64,000 nucleotides of DNA from the NCBI GenBank assembly GCA_037039925.1, contig JAXRKP010000427.1, forward strand, positions 7,625-71,624, written 5' to 3'. The stretch comes from Doris montereyensis (lineage: Eukaryota; Mollusca; Gastropoda; Nudibranchia; Dorididae). Positions 14,334-26,235 of this stretch are shown one piece after another. Position 1 is the first letter of the stretch. The number at the start of each line of letters is the position of its first letter. A program made the translations under genes and the position numbers. A model generated the notes under the pieces. It saw only the letters and a program-made list of their open reading frames with translations, had not been told where the DNA came from and did not search any database.

Positions 14334-16034
14334 CTTGATCCGATTGACACATCATTATTAGTTAGATATTTAGATCACCTAGCTCCTATTCTAACAACCA
14401 TTGTTAATCAATCTCTAAAAACTGGAATTGTACCCAAGACCTTTAAACACGCAATTGTAACCCTTCTACTTAAGAAACCCAACCTATTTCCTGAAGAATT
14501 AAAAAACTATAGGCCTGTTTCAAACCTCCCGTTTTTATCGAAGATTTAGGAAAAGGTCGTTGCAATGCAATTAAAGAAACATCTTCTGAAATGTAAATTA
14601 TTCTAACCCAATCAGTCAGCTTACAGACAATATCACAACACGGAAACAGCTTTGCTTAAGATACAAAATGATTTGGTGTGCGCTGTCGATGAACGCAAAG
14701 TGTCAGTCTTAACCCAGCTTGATTTAAGTGCGGCGCTTGGCACACTTGACCATTCTATTCTTATTGAGCGACTTTCCAAAACTTTTGGTCTAGAGGGCAC
14801 TGTGCTTGACTGGTTTATATTCTATCTTCATGATCGTACCCAATCTATCTCTCTTGACAAAATGCAATCTTCTACTTTTCCACTCAAGTATGGGGTTCCA
14901 CAAGGGTCAGTGCTTGGTCCCCTACTATACACATTGTATACACAACTGCTTGGTGTTATTGTCAAACAGCATGGGGTAAACCTTCACATGTATGCTGATG
15001 ATACACAACTTTACAAATCTGCCATGTCTATAAATACAAATTATATTTTGAAATCCATGGAATTATGTATATCTCATGTAAAAGTGTGGATGTCTACTAA
15101 CAAGCTTAAACTGAATGAAGAAAAAAACGAAATATTACTATGTAATCCAAAAAATCTCAGTTGGCCTGACGGAACTAACTCTATGAGGGTCGAAAACGAA
15201 GAAATAAAATTCACGTAGAACACTAAAAATCTTGGGGTGTATTTCGATGATAATTTATCTATGGAACATCATATAAACCATCTCTGTAACACTCTTTACC
15301 TCAAAATCAGATGATAAGGCCACCTATCAAACTTTCTTAATTTAGGTTCTCTTAAAACATTGACTTCAGCACACATTTTTTCCAAAATTGATTATTGCAA
15401 CTCCCTGTTTTATAATTTACCTGAGGTCTTGATTCATAAGCTCCAACGTATCCAAAACCATGCGGCCAGAGTGATTATGAAGAAAAGAAATATGAACACA
15501 TTCCCCTTATGTTCAGGTCTCTGCATTGGCTCCCGGTCGATAAATGAACAATATACAAAATTGCAACTTTGTGTCACAAATGTAAAACTGATAGAGCTCC
15601 AAATTATTTAAATGACCTGATCTCTGGTTATGTTCCATCTCGTAAACTGAGATCTACAAATCAATGTCTGTTAAGCGTTCCCCCAAAGAAAGGCCTGACA
15701 AAACTGTCACTGCGCTCTTTACATATTATTATGCAGGTCCTCACGTCTGGAATGCTCTTCCGCTGTCAATTCGATCTATGGTTGACACGTCGGAAGACAC
15801 CTTTAAAAATCATCTCAAAACATACCTCATACGATGCTCCTTATAAGAAAAGTAATTGTTTTCATTATGCAATTTTAATTCATGTACCATACACCTTTAT
15901 AAATGATATTACGCTATCATGTATTTATGTACATTGCTCATGTTTTTTACTATACTATGTATGTAAATGCGCCTAGAGCTGTCGTAAGATGGGAGTGGCG
16001 CTATAGAAATGAATTATATTATTATTATTATTAT
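14334..16034 (+). mobile_element. 5'-truncated L2/CR1-like LINE with (ATT)n tail
   Basis: A reverse-transcriptase pseudogene with readable blocks: KNYRPVSNLPFLSK near 14500, NQSAYRQYHNTETALL near 14610, LTQLDLSAALGTLDHSIL near 14710 (block A; the usual F before D is changed), GVPQGSVLGPLL near 14895, YADDTQLY near 14990, and C-terminal NALPLSIRS near 15750. In-frame stops sit near 14547, 14604 and 15216, with frameshifts later. The 3' UTR carries GCGCCTAGAGC...GGCGCTATAGAAAT and ends in (ATT)n, as is usual for L2-clade elements. The endonuclease half is absent. It splits the 17-bp minisatellite, and TCCATATC occurs on both sides as a possible target-site duplication. Confidence 0.88.
14652..15218 (+). 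pseudogene. reverse transcriptase fragment of the L2/CR1-like LINE
   Basis: The longest open piece of the element, 188 residues, covering RT blocks A to C with the catalytic YADD pair intact and the thumb start (NKLKLNEEKNE). It is a fragment of ORF2, not an independent gene: the homologous reading continues on both sides through stops (near 14547 and 14604 upstream, TAG at 15216 downstream). Confidence 0.88.
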
Positions 16035-16115
16035 TCTAGTACGTTCCATATCTCCATATCCAAGTAAGTTCCATATGCAAGTAAGTTCCATATCCAAGTA
16101 AGTTCCATATGCAGA
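16035..16115. repeat. 17-bp minisatellite, right part
   Basis: The same AAGTAAGTTCCATATGC units as at 14236-14330, resuming directly after the LINE's ATT tail. Confidence 0.92.
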
Positions 16116-16329
16116 AGAATCAGGAGAAGAGTTCTGGTTTTTCTAGGCACACTGCACCTGGGACAACATGGTTCCAATTTTTAAATCTGAAATTTATCGC
16201 GTGAATAGTAGGGCCTCACACATCAGTGTGGAAATTGTAGTAAATCGTGAAAGTCAAAGTGAAAGCGAAAAAGCAGCGTGCTTCCGTGTATGATTAGTAT
16301 GAAAATCAGCGATGAACCTGGTGTCTGGA
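16116..16329. other. no gene recognised
   Basis: Unique-looking sequence between two minisatellites. No exon or RNA gene signal was seen. Confidence 0.5.
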
Positions 16330-16650
16330 ATTTTATCCTGTTGTCCTAAACAATCTCACCTATTCATAACAGCCAACATAGAACATAGAAGTATTTTAAT
16401 TTTATCCTGTTCTAAACAATCTCACCTATTCATAACAGCCAACATAGAAGTATTTTAATTTTATCCTGTTGTCCTAAACAATCTCACCTATTCATAACAG
16501 CCAACATAGAAGTATTTTAATTTTATTCTGTTGTCCTAAACAATATTACCTATTCATAACAGCCAACATAGAAGTATTGTAATTTTATCCTGTTGTCCTA
16601 AACAGTCTCACTTATTCATAACAGCCAACATAGAAAGAAATATTTTAATA
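16330..16650. repeat. about 63-bp minisatellite
   Basis: Five tandem copies of a unit containing TTTTATCCTGTTGTCCTAAA, CAATCTCACCTATTCATAAC and AGCCAACATAGAAGTATTT. Confidence 0.95.
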
Positions 16651-16734
16651 AAAAGGAAGAAATAGAAACTATGTTAAAACTAGAAAATCTCAAATAATCA
16701 GAAATCAGAGGAAATCTGAAAGATTTACATCCCT

Positions 16735-17150
16735 GAATACAGTAGAGTACAAGCAGCTGAAATGAAATACCTCAGAAGAGTAGTAGGGAAAACTAAAAGA
16801 GACAAAGTCAGAAACACAACAATAAGAGAATAAACCGAAGCAGATGGCATAAAACTAAGTTTAAAATATATCAACTCAGATGGTTGGAGCATGTAAACAG
16901 AATGAATGATAAGAGAATAGCTAAGTCAGTATACAGTGCTAAAACCCAGGTAAAAGACCAAAAGGTAGACCTCAGAGAAGATGGGAAGAAAATATAAAAT
17001 TGGCATTAAAGCAAAGAAATTTGACTTTCACAGAAGGAAACAGCGAATGTCATGATAGGGCAGCCTAGAGACATATCATTTTGGGCATTTAAACCCATAC
17101 ACTGGAAGGTAGAATGGGAACTGATAAAAAAAAGAAAAAAGGATAATAAA
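16735..17150 (+). mobile_element. LINE ORF2 C-terminal fragment, RTE-like (copy 1)
   Basis: Translated pieces read [19 protein letters not shown], then (after stops and shifts) a LRW-GH-like segment and a KIGIKAKKFDFHRRKQ-type tail. The LRR-G-TRRDR-RN and RWFGH pattern marks the region downstream of RT in RTE-type and related LINEs. Close copies lie at 59215-59815 and 60140-60350. RT itself is missing. Confidence 0.75.
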
Positions 17151-18090
17151 TTTACAAAACAAATGCATCACCATTTAAAAAAGCATTATATTGTCAGTAA
17201 TCATTTACTAAAGTATAAGGAGAAGTAAGTAAATGCATATAAAATTCCACTAACACAGAGTGGCTGGAATTACATTGAGCTGTGGTCAGAGCTGAGCAGA
17301 CAGAAAGTGTATAATTCTAATATTGATTCAGTGAAGCATGACATAAAAAAAAAAAAGAGATAAAAATATGTTTACCAAAAAAATATCGAAAAACATAATG
17401 CTCCCATGACTAGTGGTCGGAATGTAATACTCAAAAATTCAGTTGGTCAGCTGTTGTGTAGAAAAGGAGAAGGAGAAGGAGAAGGAGGAGGAGGAGGAGG
17501 AAGAGGAGAAGGAGAAGAAGAAGAAGAAGATATTCTAAACATTACTGGCATTTTAGAATTTTGGTCAAGAGTGCTAAAACAAGATATAAAAAATTCTTCC
17601 ATCGTGTTTATTACAACTCATTACATGTAAGTTATGATCACGTGGTATTTCATCTACTATGACAATCTGCCAAGTTCTATTAATATCATTCATAATAACA
17701 AAAATGTTTCAGGTGAAAAATGGATCATTCATGTTCCAAAGTGATGCCTAATATCACTGTAAATATCAGACTTAACATGTTAATCATGTATGAAAATTCA
17801 CTGGAGAGAAAAAATAATATACATATTATATATATAGTATTTGAGGATATCATGCACAAGATCAAGCTGGGATCCAAAAAATATTCTGGTTTTTTTCTTT
17901 TTTAAATCAATCAGTTGGGAAATAAAATCCACATAATGCCTAAAGAAAATGTCAAACTGGCCAATGGCAATCTTTGTACTGAGACTTAACAACTTCTCTT
18001 CTAGTGAGATAGCCTTTTGCCTCTTTCTGTAAAATTTACCTTTTATGACATGGTAAGACTGCGCATCATTAATAAGGTTAAATTTGTAAA
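17151..18090. other. no gene recognised; short purine-rich tract
   Basis: AT-rich sequence with a (GGA/GAA)n tract at about 17465-17530. The small open frames have no support beyond being open. Confidence 0.6.
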
Positions 18091-18094
18091 TGCT

Positions 18095-18255
18095 TGTTAT
18101 ATTATGCTTGACTTATATTATGCTTGACTTATATTATGCTTGACTTATATTATGCTTGCTTTACTTATATTATGCTTTACTTATATTATGCTTTACTTAT
18201 ATTATGCTTTACTTATATTATGCTTTACTTATATTATGACTTTATATATTATGCT
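18095..18255. repeat. 16-bp minisatellite
   Basis: About nine copies of TTATATTATGCTTTAC (first copies GCTTGAC). Confidence 0.93.
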
Positions 18256-18493
18256 TTCTTAATTAGAAATTACAAAAACTAAAAATGAATACATGTGTAT
18301 CTCAGATAACGGTACAAAAAATGTACAAAAATAATTTTCATGACTAAAATGTGACTCGATGATTTAAAAAAACGAAAAAAAAACATCCCACAAATATTCA
18401 GAGTATAACAATTGTAAATAATGGAATTTAAAAGAAAACACCAATAACTTTTTTCCAAGAAAAACCTTCATTAGAAAAAGACATGAGACCAAT

Positions 18494-18744
18494 TGAAGGG
18501 GTCATTTCAATAGTGTGCCATTGTCCACTTTCGTGGAAAAAATGAGACAGGGAGATTCCTAGAGAATAAAAGAAAATCATGGTTCCAGAAAAGTATGAAA
18601 GTCATTTGATGAAAACACAGCACATTTTAAGCTGTTTGAAGCTTGGAATTCCCAAAGCTATCTGTGCCTAAGTCCATTGTTTTTGTCAGTTTTCTCTAAA
18701 TGACACAATTGTGACTTAGGCACAAAATTCAAATAACCCTTTCA
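18494..18744. mobile_element. MITE with TGAAGGGGTCATTTCAA ends, copy 1
   Basis: The left end, TGAAGGGGTCATTTCAA, is matched inverted by TTCAAATAACCCTTTCA on the right. The interior (CTCTAAATGACACAATTGTG and others) matches 28443-28677 in the same order. It has no coding capacity. The target duplication is unclear at this copy. Confidence 0.75.
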
Positions 18745-19194
18745 ATTAATATGAAGAATATATATATATATGTGTGTATATGTCGTCTGTGAACCTGTCT
18801 AAACACATAAGTCCGCTTAACATAAATTTTAAGGAAAAGCAAAAAAATCATTGAACAGGGCTGCAAACACTATGTTAGGCTTCTTCAAACCCAATGTAAG
18901 AACTATTCTAATCTTTAGAATGCAGTAAATAGAAAGAAAGAAAGAAATCAGGTGTGCGTAAATTGGATTTACATGGTGAGAACAGAACTTTTGAAAGATT
19001 TAAACAAGTAGGTCAATTCCTTGACTTACAAAGGTTAAGGTTCCCGAGGCGGGGGAAGAAAATCGGAAATCTACGTTTACATCGTGTATGTAACTGGAGC
19101 TTTTCTTGCTGATCAAGGCCTACAATATCCATTTTAAAAATATACGGAAGAAACGTTCATTTGATCATTTGAAAAACAAATCTCATATCCCATA
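18745..19194. other. no gene recognised
   Basis: Unique-looking AT-rich sequence with a short (TA)n tract near 18757. It may include the eroded 5' edge of the following LINE. Confidence 0.5.
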
Positions 19195-20458
19195 TATCAT
19201 TTACGTTTAGAGTTATCTTTTGGCATCAAAGGCACTGCTCTGGAATGGTTCAGTTCGTACATCAGCAATAGAAAGCAAGCTGTATCAGTCCATGGAAAGC
19301 TATCAAATTATTCTGTTCTTCATTTTGGTGTGCCCCAAGGCTCGGTTCTGGGGCCAATCTTTTTTTTCTTTGTACGCACAACCAATACACAACATCATCA
19401 ATCAACATCATTTTAATTACCACATTTACGCTGACGACACTCAGCTCTATAAGTCTGTGGAAATATCCGGACTGCCATCTGTCATAACTTCCCTTAATGA
19501 TTGCGCCACCCAGATTTCTTCGTGGATGACATCCAATAAATTGAAATTAAATGAGAACAAAACAGAAGTTATAGCAATAGGAAGCAAAGCCAAAGTAGAA
19601 GCCGCTAAATTAAGATATGTTAAAATCTGTGGCGAAGAAATTTCTGTTGTCAAAAGAGTAAGAAATTTAGGAGTTATCATGGATTGTACTATGTCCATGG
19701 AAGACCATATCTCACATTTGAGAAAAGTTTGCTATCTGGAATTAAAAAGAATATGTCATATCAGGAAATACATCACTCCTGAGGCAACAAACAAATTAAT
19801 TTGCTCATTTGTTCTTTCAAGAATTGATTACTGCAATTCTCTGCAGGCTGGAATTCCACTGACACAAATCAAGAAACTGCAGATAATACAAAACAATGCC
19901 GCCAGATTAGTTATGGAAGTTTCAAAAGAGAACACATTACGCCAATACTTAAACACCTACACTGGCTCCCAATAAAATCCCGCATTGACTACAAGATAGC
20001 TACAATCACGTACCAATGCCTGCACGAGGCTGACTTTCCAGTCTACTTAAAAGAGTTAGTTCCTAAATACACACCGAACAGATCACTGCGCTCAGCGAGC
20101 AAGAAAATGATACAAACACCCAAAACTAAACTTAAGACTTTCGGAGATAGGGCCCTACAAACACAAGCAGCCAAAATTTGGAACATTTTACCATGGGACG
20201 TCCAGTCTGCAGAGTCTTTGAATATACTGAAATCTCGCTTGAAGACCCACTACTTCTCCAACATATTTAGATGAATTTTATTGAATTGCGTGCTTTTACT
20301 GAATTGATTGTGATACTATTTTTTATTTTATTGATGCATCTGTTTTATGTAAAATGTTTTAGCGATAGCATGCCATGTCTGTGTAATCATTTTGCTTGTA
20401 ATGCGCCTTGAGCTCTTCTGAGGGAAGGCGCAATATAAATATTCTTCTTATCATTTAG
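19195..20458 (+). mobile_element. 5'-truncated L2/CR1-like LINE, second copy type
   Basis: It reads from RT block A-B (SFGIKGTALEWF) through GVPQGSVLGPI near 19330, YADDTQLY near 19430, NKLKLNENKTE near 19540, NLGVIMD near 19665, SRIDYCNSL near 19830 and IIQNNAARLV near 19885. A frameshift near 19925 leads to HWLPIKSRIDYKIA near 19965 and a C-terminus at 20272. The 3' UTR has GCGCCTTGAGCTCTTCTGAG with GGCGCAATATAAAT, the L2-type tail. It differs in sequence from the copy at 14334-16034. Confidence 0.88.
19220..19975 (+). pseudogene. reverse transcriptase fragment of the second L2/CR1-like LINE
   Basis: An open piece of 251 residues whose first 35 or so codons are out of frame with the real RT; homology starts at the PQGSVLGP box, which is itself frame-shifted near 19335. 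The YADD box, thumb region and IDYCNSL motif are intact. It is part of a decayed retrotransposon ORF2. Confidence 0.85.
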
Positions 20459-20669
20459 ACCCTTTCACCGACGATATATACGTACATGTTCATGGGTGTT
20501 TTTCAACCTTTTAAAGATCAATCCAACAATGCAACAATAAAGATATCTAAAAGAAAAAAACAAAGGTATTGCAACACAAAATCAGACCTTTGAATAAAAA
20601 AAGCCCAGGTAAATAACTTCTTCAAGTTTTGTCTTTTTTTTCTGTTGTATTTTCAATATTTCAAGCAGA

Positions 20670-20887
20670 TCATTCCCAGGGTCCCCAGACGCCCCCGTGT
20701 AAACCGGGATTGCTCTTGGGGTCGTCAGGTGGGTACCTAGGGGGCACTGCTGTGCCATTGAAATATAAAAGCAAATCAAGCATCTGTGTCACCACCTCCG
20801 GGTACAGAGTGGACAAGTCCTTGTGCTCAGTCGGATCCGCTGTGATGTTAAACAGCCAAAGGTTTTTATTTGGTGCGGCGAGATATT
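20670..20887 (-). CDS. arylsulfatase terminal exon 9
   Basis: It encodes [20 protein letters not shown], then EHKDLS, a short hydrophobic helix, [14 protein letters not shown] and GGVWGPWE followed by TGA at 20670-20672. The end closely follows the C-terminus of ARSB-type enzymes. The acceptor is TTTATCTCCAG. No clear AATAAA was found in the next 200 bp on this strand. Confidence 0.93.
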
Positions 20888-20984
20888 CTGGAGATAAAAG
20901 ATGAAATAAGTAAATTGTTATTTCATGCAAATACATTATAAAATAAGCAAATTTAATAACATAACAAACTGAAGTGTATTATAG

Positions 20985-21062
20985 ACAGACAAGGGATCTT
21001 TAACGTGCACAGAGCGTTCTGTACTACTGAGAGCCCCCCCCCACCACCACCATCCACAGAAG
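20985..21062 (-). repeat. SINE (family II) body fragment
   Basis: AGGGATCTTTAACGTGCACAGAG matches the body of the SINEs at 22770-23060 and 32085-32375. It sits in the short last intron of the sulfatase gene. Confidence 0.65.
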
Positions 21063-21075
21063 GGAGAAAATTTAC

Positions 21076-21279
21076 CTGATACAAAGCGGAGCTTATCACT
21101 TGGCGGAAAAATCCATGAACTGTTTCCTGGGTCACCGGTAATCAGTTTCCAGTCGCCACTTCTCACTGCAGCTCGCACACGGTTGTCAAAAGTGTGGTTG
21201 TACAACTGTTGCCCAGACTTCTTTGGTCAAGATGTCGATATTGTGTAACAAGACTTTACGAGGACTTGGAAATCCCTCA
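21076..21279 (-). CDS. arylsulfatase exon 8 with a 1-base insertion
   Basis: It begins SEGFPSPRKVLLHNIDILTK, then shifts frame to KSGQQLYNHTFDNRVRAAV and on to SGDWKLITGDPG...FVSG. One extra A in AAAG explains the shift: 204 bp becomes 203, as phases 2 in and 1 out require. The acceptor is AATTTCAG; the donor is GTAAAT. Confidence 0.88.
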
Positions 21280-21799
21280 CTGAAATTTGTTTTTAATGAA
21301 ATGCTTTTGTCATTTGTTAAAACGAGAAAGAGTTTGTGATAAATCAACAAGGAGGCAAATATCAATTTTTTTTTTTTTATATTAATAGTTACCTTTCCTT
21401 TGCTATCATTAAATGCACTGAGCCTTTATAGGTCAATCCTAAACATACCTTAAGAACAAAGTGAAAAGAAAAAGGAACTCTGACTGAAAAAAAGAAGTAA
21501 CAATTGACACAAGGGGTCCCTGGAGAGCTCGCAGCTTTCGTGCTTTCGATGATATGATGATGACACAAGAAGCACATCAACAAGAACTATGAAAAACTAT
21601 TGGAAGGAACGCATCTTGTTATGACTCAAAGTTGAGATGTCATAGGCCAGAGATTAAAAGTACAGCTCAAAATAGTAAAATTAATATCAGCCTTGGATGA
21701 AAAGAAATAATGAAATATGAGTACAATAACAATAGATTGATAAGGGATTTAAAACAAAAAAGGCTAACAGAAAACAAAACACATAGATACATATATACT

Positions 21800-21985
21800 T
21801 GTAGGCATGCATGTACATACATACATACATACATACATACTTACATACATACACACACATACATACATACACACGCACACACACACACATACATACACAC
21901 GCATTCACATACACGCACTCACATACACACACACACACATACATATATACACATACACACATACCAACCAACCAACCATCCGCCA
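21800..21985. repeat. (ACAT)n/(CA)n compound microsatellite
   Basis: Alternating ACAT and CA units, with small ACCA repeats at the end. It lies in intron 7 of the sulfatase gene. Confidence 0.95.
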
Positions 21986-22026
21986 CACACGGCTAAAAAC
22001 AAGTGAGATCTAATGTCTGGACTAAC

Positions 22027-22270
22027 CTAATGGTCTTCCACTGGTCGTAGCCATCCAGGGGCTTCGTGTCGTTGAGGGAGCCGCCAGCCAGGCCCACGAA
22101 AGTCGGGTACCAGTCCGATATGTGGATCAGTTCCCTGTTGACAGTGCCGGCTGCCTTGATGTCAGAGGCATGCACAAAGCCCACTCCCCGCATGCCTCCC
22201 TCCCACAGCGAACCCTTCCATCCACGCAGTGGATAATTGTTACCTCCGGCAAGAATCTGGCCTCCATTAT
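22027..22270 (-). CDS. arylsulfatase exon 7: DNGG metal-site region
   Basis: 244 bp, phase 1 to 2, intact. It encodes [55 protein letters not shown] and [12 protein letters not shown]. The DN pair binds the metal and the Lys of WKGS matches the active-site Lys of ARSB. The acceptor is TATACACAG; the donor is GTTAGT. Confidence 0.94.
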
Positions 22271-22764
22271 CTGTGTATAGAATAAATAGCAAATAACATG
22301 CATGATATGAAAAAAACGTCATTATCATCTCTATATATATAATAATTTCATCTTTGGTAGATTCCATCTCAACACCGTCCTGTCTATAATTCAATGTAAC
22401 ATTTTGGCCATAAGATTATATTCAAGGTCTAATGACTTGATTTAGTTACAGAGTTCAAATTGCAAAATAGCAAAACAACTGGCAAGGCTGAACGTCTTCA
22501 AACCAAATAAGTTTAATCATTTAATACTGACCAGTACACTTACAACTCGGCATAGCTCTATGCCAGGACGGCTGATGAGTAATCTCGCTTTTGGCTATTT
22601 GTTTCGTTTATAAAAGCCAGTTCCCGTTTCCATTAACTGATAACCATATCAACATTTTTCTTATTCCATTCCTTAGCTTTACTTACGTCTTGTGTTACCG
22701 CGTAAGCACTCAAGTGGTGCTAAATTCGGGTGATCAATGTCCCGAAAATACAATGATTTGATTT

Positions 22765-23062
22765 GATTTGATTTGATTTACCCACATCCGTGATTAAGGT
22801 AGGATTTTTTAAAATTTTGCACGGGACTGCCCTATAAACAGCCAATGATCTTTAACATGTGCAGAGAGTTGATCTGCACATGGGATCTCCTTTTTATCAT
22901 CCGTCTCTGATGGGACTGTCGATCCACCTACTTGGACCAGGGGTGTAGAATTTGCTCACAAAAGCTCGAGAAAATGTTTTAACTGCTGGCGGGGCTCGAA
23001 CCCACTACCTTTTGGTTAAGAGATCGACGCTTTGCCTCTAGACAACCGAGTCCCTCCGAAAG
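22765..23062 (-). mobile_element. tRNA-derived SINE, family II, full-length
   Basis: On the minus strand the head at 23062 reads GGACTCGGTTGTCTAGAGGC (A-box region), then GGTAGTGGGTTCGAGCCCCG (B-box GGTTCGAGCCC). The body includes GGTGGATCGACAGTCCC and ends in (AAATC)n at 22764-22790. Related copies lie at 32085-32375 and 62880-63105. No tRNA fold continues after the B box, so it is a SINE and not a tRNA gene. Confidence 0.85.
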
Positions 23063-23139
23063 TGCAAAGTCCAACACAATATGAAGTATTGGGTGAATAA
23101 ATTCTGACAGCAAGGAGACTAGTGATGAAGATTTGTTTG

Positions 23140-23335
23140 TATAAATGAAATTTACCCCGTCTACCTTTTATGGTGATCTCAGGGTGAATTAAGAAAGGAA
23201 ACACGAAGATAAAAAAAAAAAAAAAAGAAAGTGTGAAAGGGAACAGCAAGATAAAAGAAAAAAAGAAAGTGCGAAAGGAAAAGAAGTAGGACGTAGCAGT
23301 AACACCCACCAACCACCCGCACTGACAAAGAAGTG
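23140..23335. repeat. dispersed repeat copy (shared with 7495-7705)
   Basis: It holds CCCCGTCTACCTTTTATGGTG, GGGTGAATTAAGAAAGGAAA and GAAGTAGGACGTAGCAGTAACACC, the same order of blocks as at 7560-7690. Inside, an A-rich segment is duplicated. Confidence 0.7.
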
Positions 23336-24071
23336 AATGACTTAAAATGTGGCTGAATCTTAAGAATTCTGATGAGGATAAATCAAATGGAAATGATAAC
23401 GTGAGTGATGATAACATGCCCTCAACCAGATCTAGATCTAACTCTGTCAAAAGAAAATTGCAAATACATCTGAATTCATACAACTTTGGCGATATCAAAG
23501 GTCTCTATATTATATCCTGTCTTCTGGTTTATTCATCCTTTTGGGGGTGGGGGGGGGGGGTAAATTCATTACGGTTGTGTAAAAAATTGTTTAATTATTA
23601 TACATAGATTGAACAAATATATCAAAAGATGATATGTCTCTGATGTCTGTGGGAAAATTCATGCGCTTAGGTGTGTCAAATGCAGATAGATTTAAATCTT
23701 ATGAACAGGTATACATTTATCTCAGAAAGTAGGCGGTGGCTTTGGTCCTGGGCCGATGTCCAGACAGTGTGGGATTGGTCTCTTAGGTGTTAAGGAAAGA
23801 GTTTCAATATCTTTGCAAGTTGATATATATATCAAAGGCATATGTCTGTACAGTCGTTTAATTTAACCAAATGAAATGTAAAACACTACAATGTGTTGTT
23901 GTTTTTTTTTAAATTTAGTAGTGACTAATAATTTCTACAAGCTCATTTGCCAAACAAAAGAAATACTATTTAATAATTTGTTTGATTGATGAGGGGAAAT
24001 CCATGTGTACACTACAAGCTAAAAGATTATTTCTTTAAAAAGGCAAGGGATTTGTCATGTTAAAACTATAT

Positions 24072-24369
24072 CAACGGTGGAAGTCACAAACCGTGCAAGC
24101 CTAAAATAAGTAACACTTTTTCACCCCCGCTTTTTTAACATTAGGAAGCCCCTATGCCCGTCTAGTTAGGAATCTGTGGCACAAGAACCAAGAGAAACCT
24201 GTATAATAACCATATGAGCAATCCGTGTATCCCCATTGGGTTTTGATTTTTACACTTTGCACACCGTGTACGTCTGTGAAAATAGATTAAAAAGCGCAGC
24301 ATCATTGTCTTTGATTTTCTCAAAACATCCTATAGTAGACTTACACGGTTTACGACTTTTACAGTCGTT
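24072..24369. mobile_element. MITE with CGTAAACCGTGTAAG ends, copy A
   Basis: The ends are inverted copies of one another (GGAAGTCACAAACCGTGCAAG on the left; complement of CTTACACGGTTTACGACTTTT on the right). The interior matches 32826-33129 in opposite orientation, including CCGCTTTTTTAACATTAGGA and ATCCGTGTATCCCCATTGGG. It is in intron 6 of the sulfatase gene. Confidence 0.82.
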
Positions 24370-24723
24370 ATTCTATTCTATTCTTTCTTTCTATGTCAAA
24401 ATAGCCCTATAGTCGTATTTCAATTTTTTAAATTTCCTTAAATTTTCTTTTGAAATTTGTACGTTGCTACTTTTCTAAACTTTACTTCAATTTTTTGCAT
24501 CTGTTGTGAGAAGTTATTATCGGCAGAATTTTAGGTTTTATCACACTCTCAAAGACAAATAAAAACTGTCTATGAAGCATATGAAGATCGATAGAAAGAA
24601 GTTTTGAGAAACCCTTATCGCATTGTCACAAAAAATTAAAGATTTAAGAAAGTTGACGACACAATATGTAAATCAAGCGTGGAAAAAGCTGCCTTTATAC
24701 CCACAAATGCAGACAAATCATAC

Positions 24724-24822
24724 CTGTTGAGAAAACCAAAATAGTATTTTCCCACATGCCCGTGTCATCCCGAAGAGCTCTGGTTAAGTTTCCAATGCCT
24801 TCATCCATGGCAGATACCATTC
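24724..24822 (-). CDS. arylsulfatase exon 6, no AG acceptor visible
   Basis: It encodes GMVSAMDEGIGNLTRALRDD and ends ILVFSTG; phase 1 to 1, frame intact, donor GTATGA. The bases just before the expected start read CACATGG, with no AG. The nearest upstream AG (TTTCAG at about 24872) would put the exon in the wrong frame. The intronic 65-bp minisatellite ends only about 60 bp upstream. Confidence 0.82.
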
Positions 24823-24879
24823 CCATGTGCAAGGGGGATAGAATAATACAAAAAATAAATACCTGAAAGCCAGAGCATG

Positions 24880-26235
24880 TATAGACTTGAAAGGGTATTG
24901 AAACAGTATAGGACATTCATACAACCATAAATATAGACTTGAAAGCCATAGTATTCAAAGTATTGAATAGGACATTCATACAACCATAAATATAGACTTG
25001 AAAGCCATAGTATTCAAAGTATTGAAACAGTATAGGACATTCATACAACCATAAATATAGACTTGAAAGCCATAGTATTCAAAGTATTGAAACAGTATAG
25101 GACATTCATACAACCATAAATATAGACTTATAGTATTCATAAAATATTGAAAGCCAGTATTCAAAGTATTGAAACAGTATAGGACATTCATACGACCATA
25201 AATATAGACTTGAAAGCCGTAGTATTCAAAGTATTGAAACAGTATAGGACATTCATACAACCATAAATATAGACTTGAAAGCCATAGTATTCAAAGTATT
25301 GAAACAGTATAGGACATTCATACAACCATAAATATAGACTTGAAAGCCGTAGTATTCAAAGTATTGAAACAGTATAGGACATTCATACAACCATAAATAT
25401 AGACTTGAAAGCCATAGTATTCAAAGTATTGAAACAGTATAGGACATTCATACAACCATAAATATAGACTTGAAAGCCATAGTATTCAAAGTATTGAAAC
25501 AGTATAGGACATTCATACAACCATAAATATAGACTTGAAAGCCGTAGTATCCAAAGTATTGAAACAGTATAACATTCATACAACCATAAATATAGACTTG
25601 AAAGCCGTAGTATTCAAAGTATTGAAACAGTATAGGACATTCATACAACCATAAATATAGATTTGAAAGCCGTAGTATCCAAAGTATTGAAACAGTATAG
25701 GACATTCATACAACCATAAATATAGACTTGAAAGCCATAGTATCCAAAGTATTGAAACAGTATAGGACATTCATACAACCATAAATATAGACTTGAAAGC
25801 CGTAGTATCCAAAGTATTGAAACAGTATAGGACATTCATACTGTTTAGGGTATCCAAAGTATTGAAACAGTATAGGACATTCATACAACCATAAATATAG
25901 ACTTGAAAGCATTGAAACATAGACTTATTCAAAGTATTGAAACAGTATAGGACATTCATACAACCATAAATATAGACTTGAAAGCCGTAGTATCCAAAGT
26001 ATTGAAACAGTATAGGACATTCATACAACCATAAATATAGACTTGAAAGCCGTAGTATCCAAAGTATTGAAACAGTATAGGACATTCATACAACCATAAA
26101 TATAGACTTGAAAGCCGTAGTATTCAAAGTATTGAAACAGTATAGGACATTCATACGACCATAAATATAGACTTGAAAGCCATAGTATTCAAAGTATTGA
26201 AACAGTATAGGACATTCATACAACCATAAATATAT
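24880..26235. repeat. 65-bp minisatellite in sulfatase intron
   Basis: About 20 copies of a unit with GTATTGAAACAGTATAGGAC, ATTCATACAACCATAAATAT and AGACTTGAAAGCC. Several copies are rearranged near 25130 and 25905. Overlapping minus-strand frames are repeat artefacts. The array reaches to about 60 bp from exon 6. Confidence 0.97.

Noticed and set aside
24976..26085. Repetitive minus-strand frames (YECPILFQYFEYYGFQVYIYG)
   Set aside because: They arise from the 65-bp intronic minisatellite and lie between two sulfatase exons.
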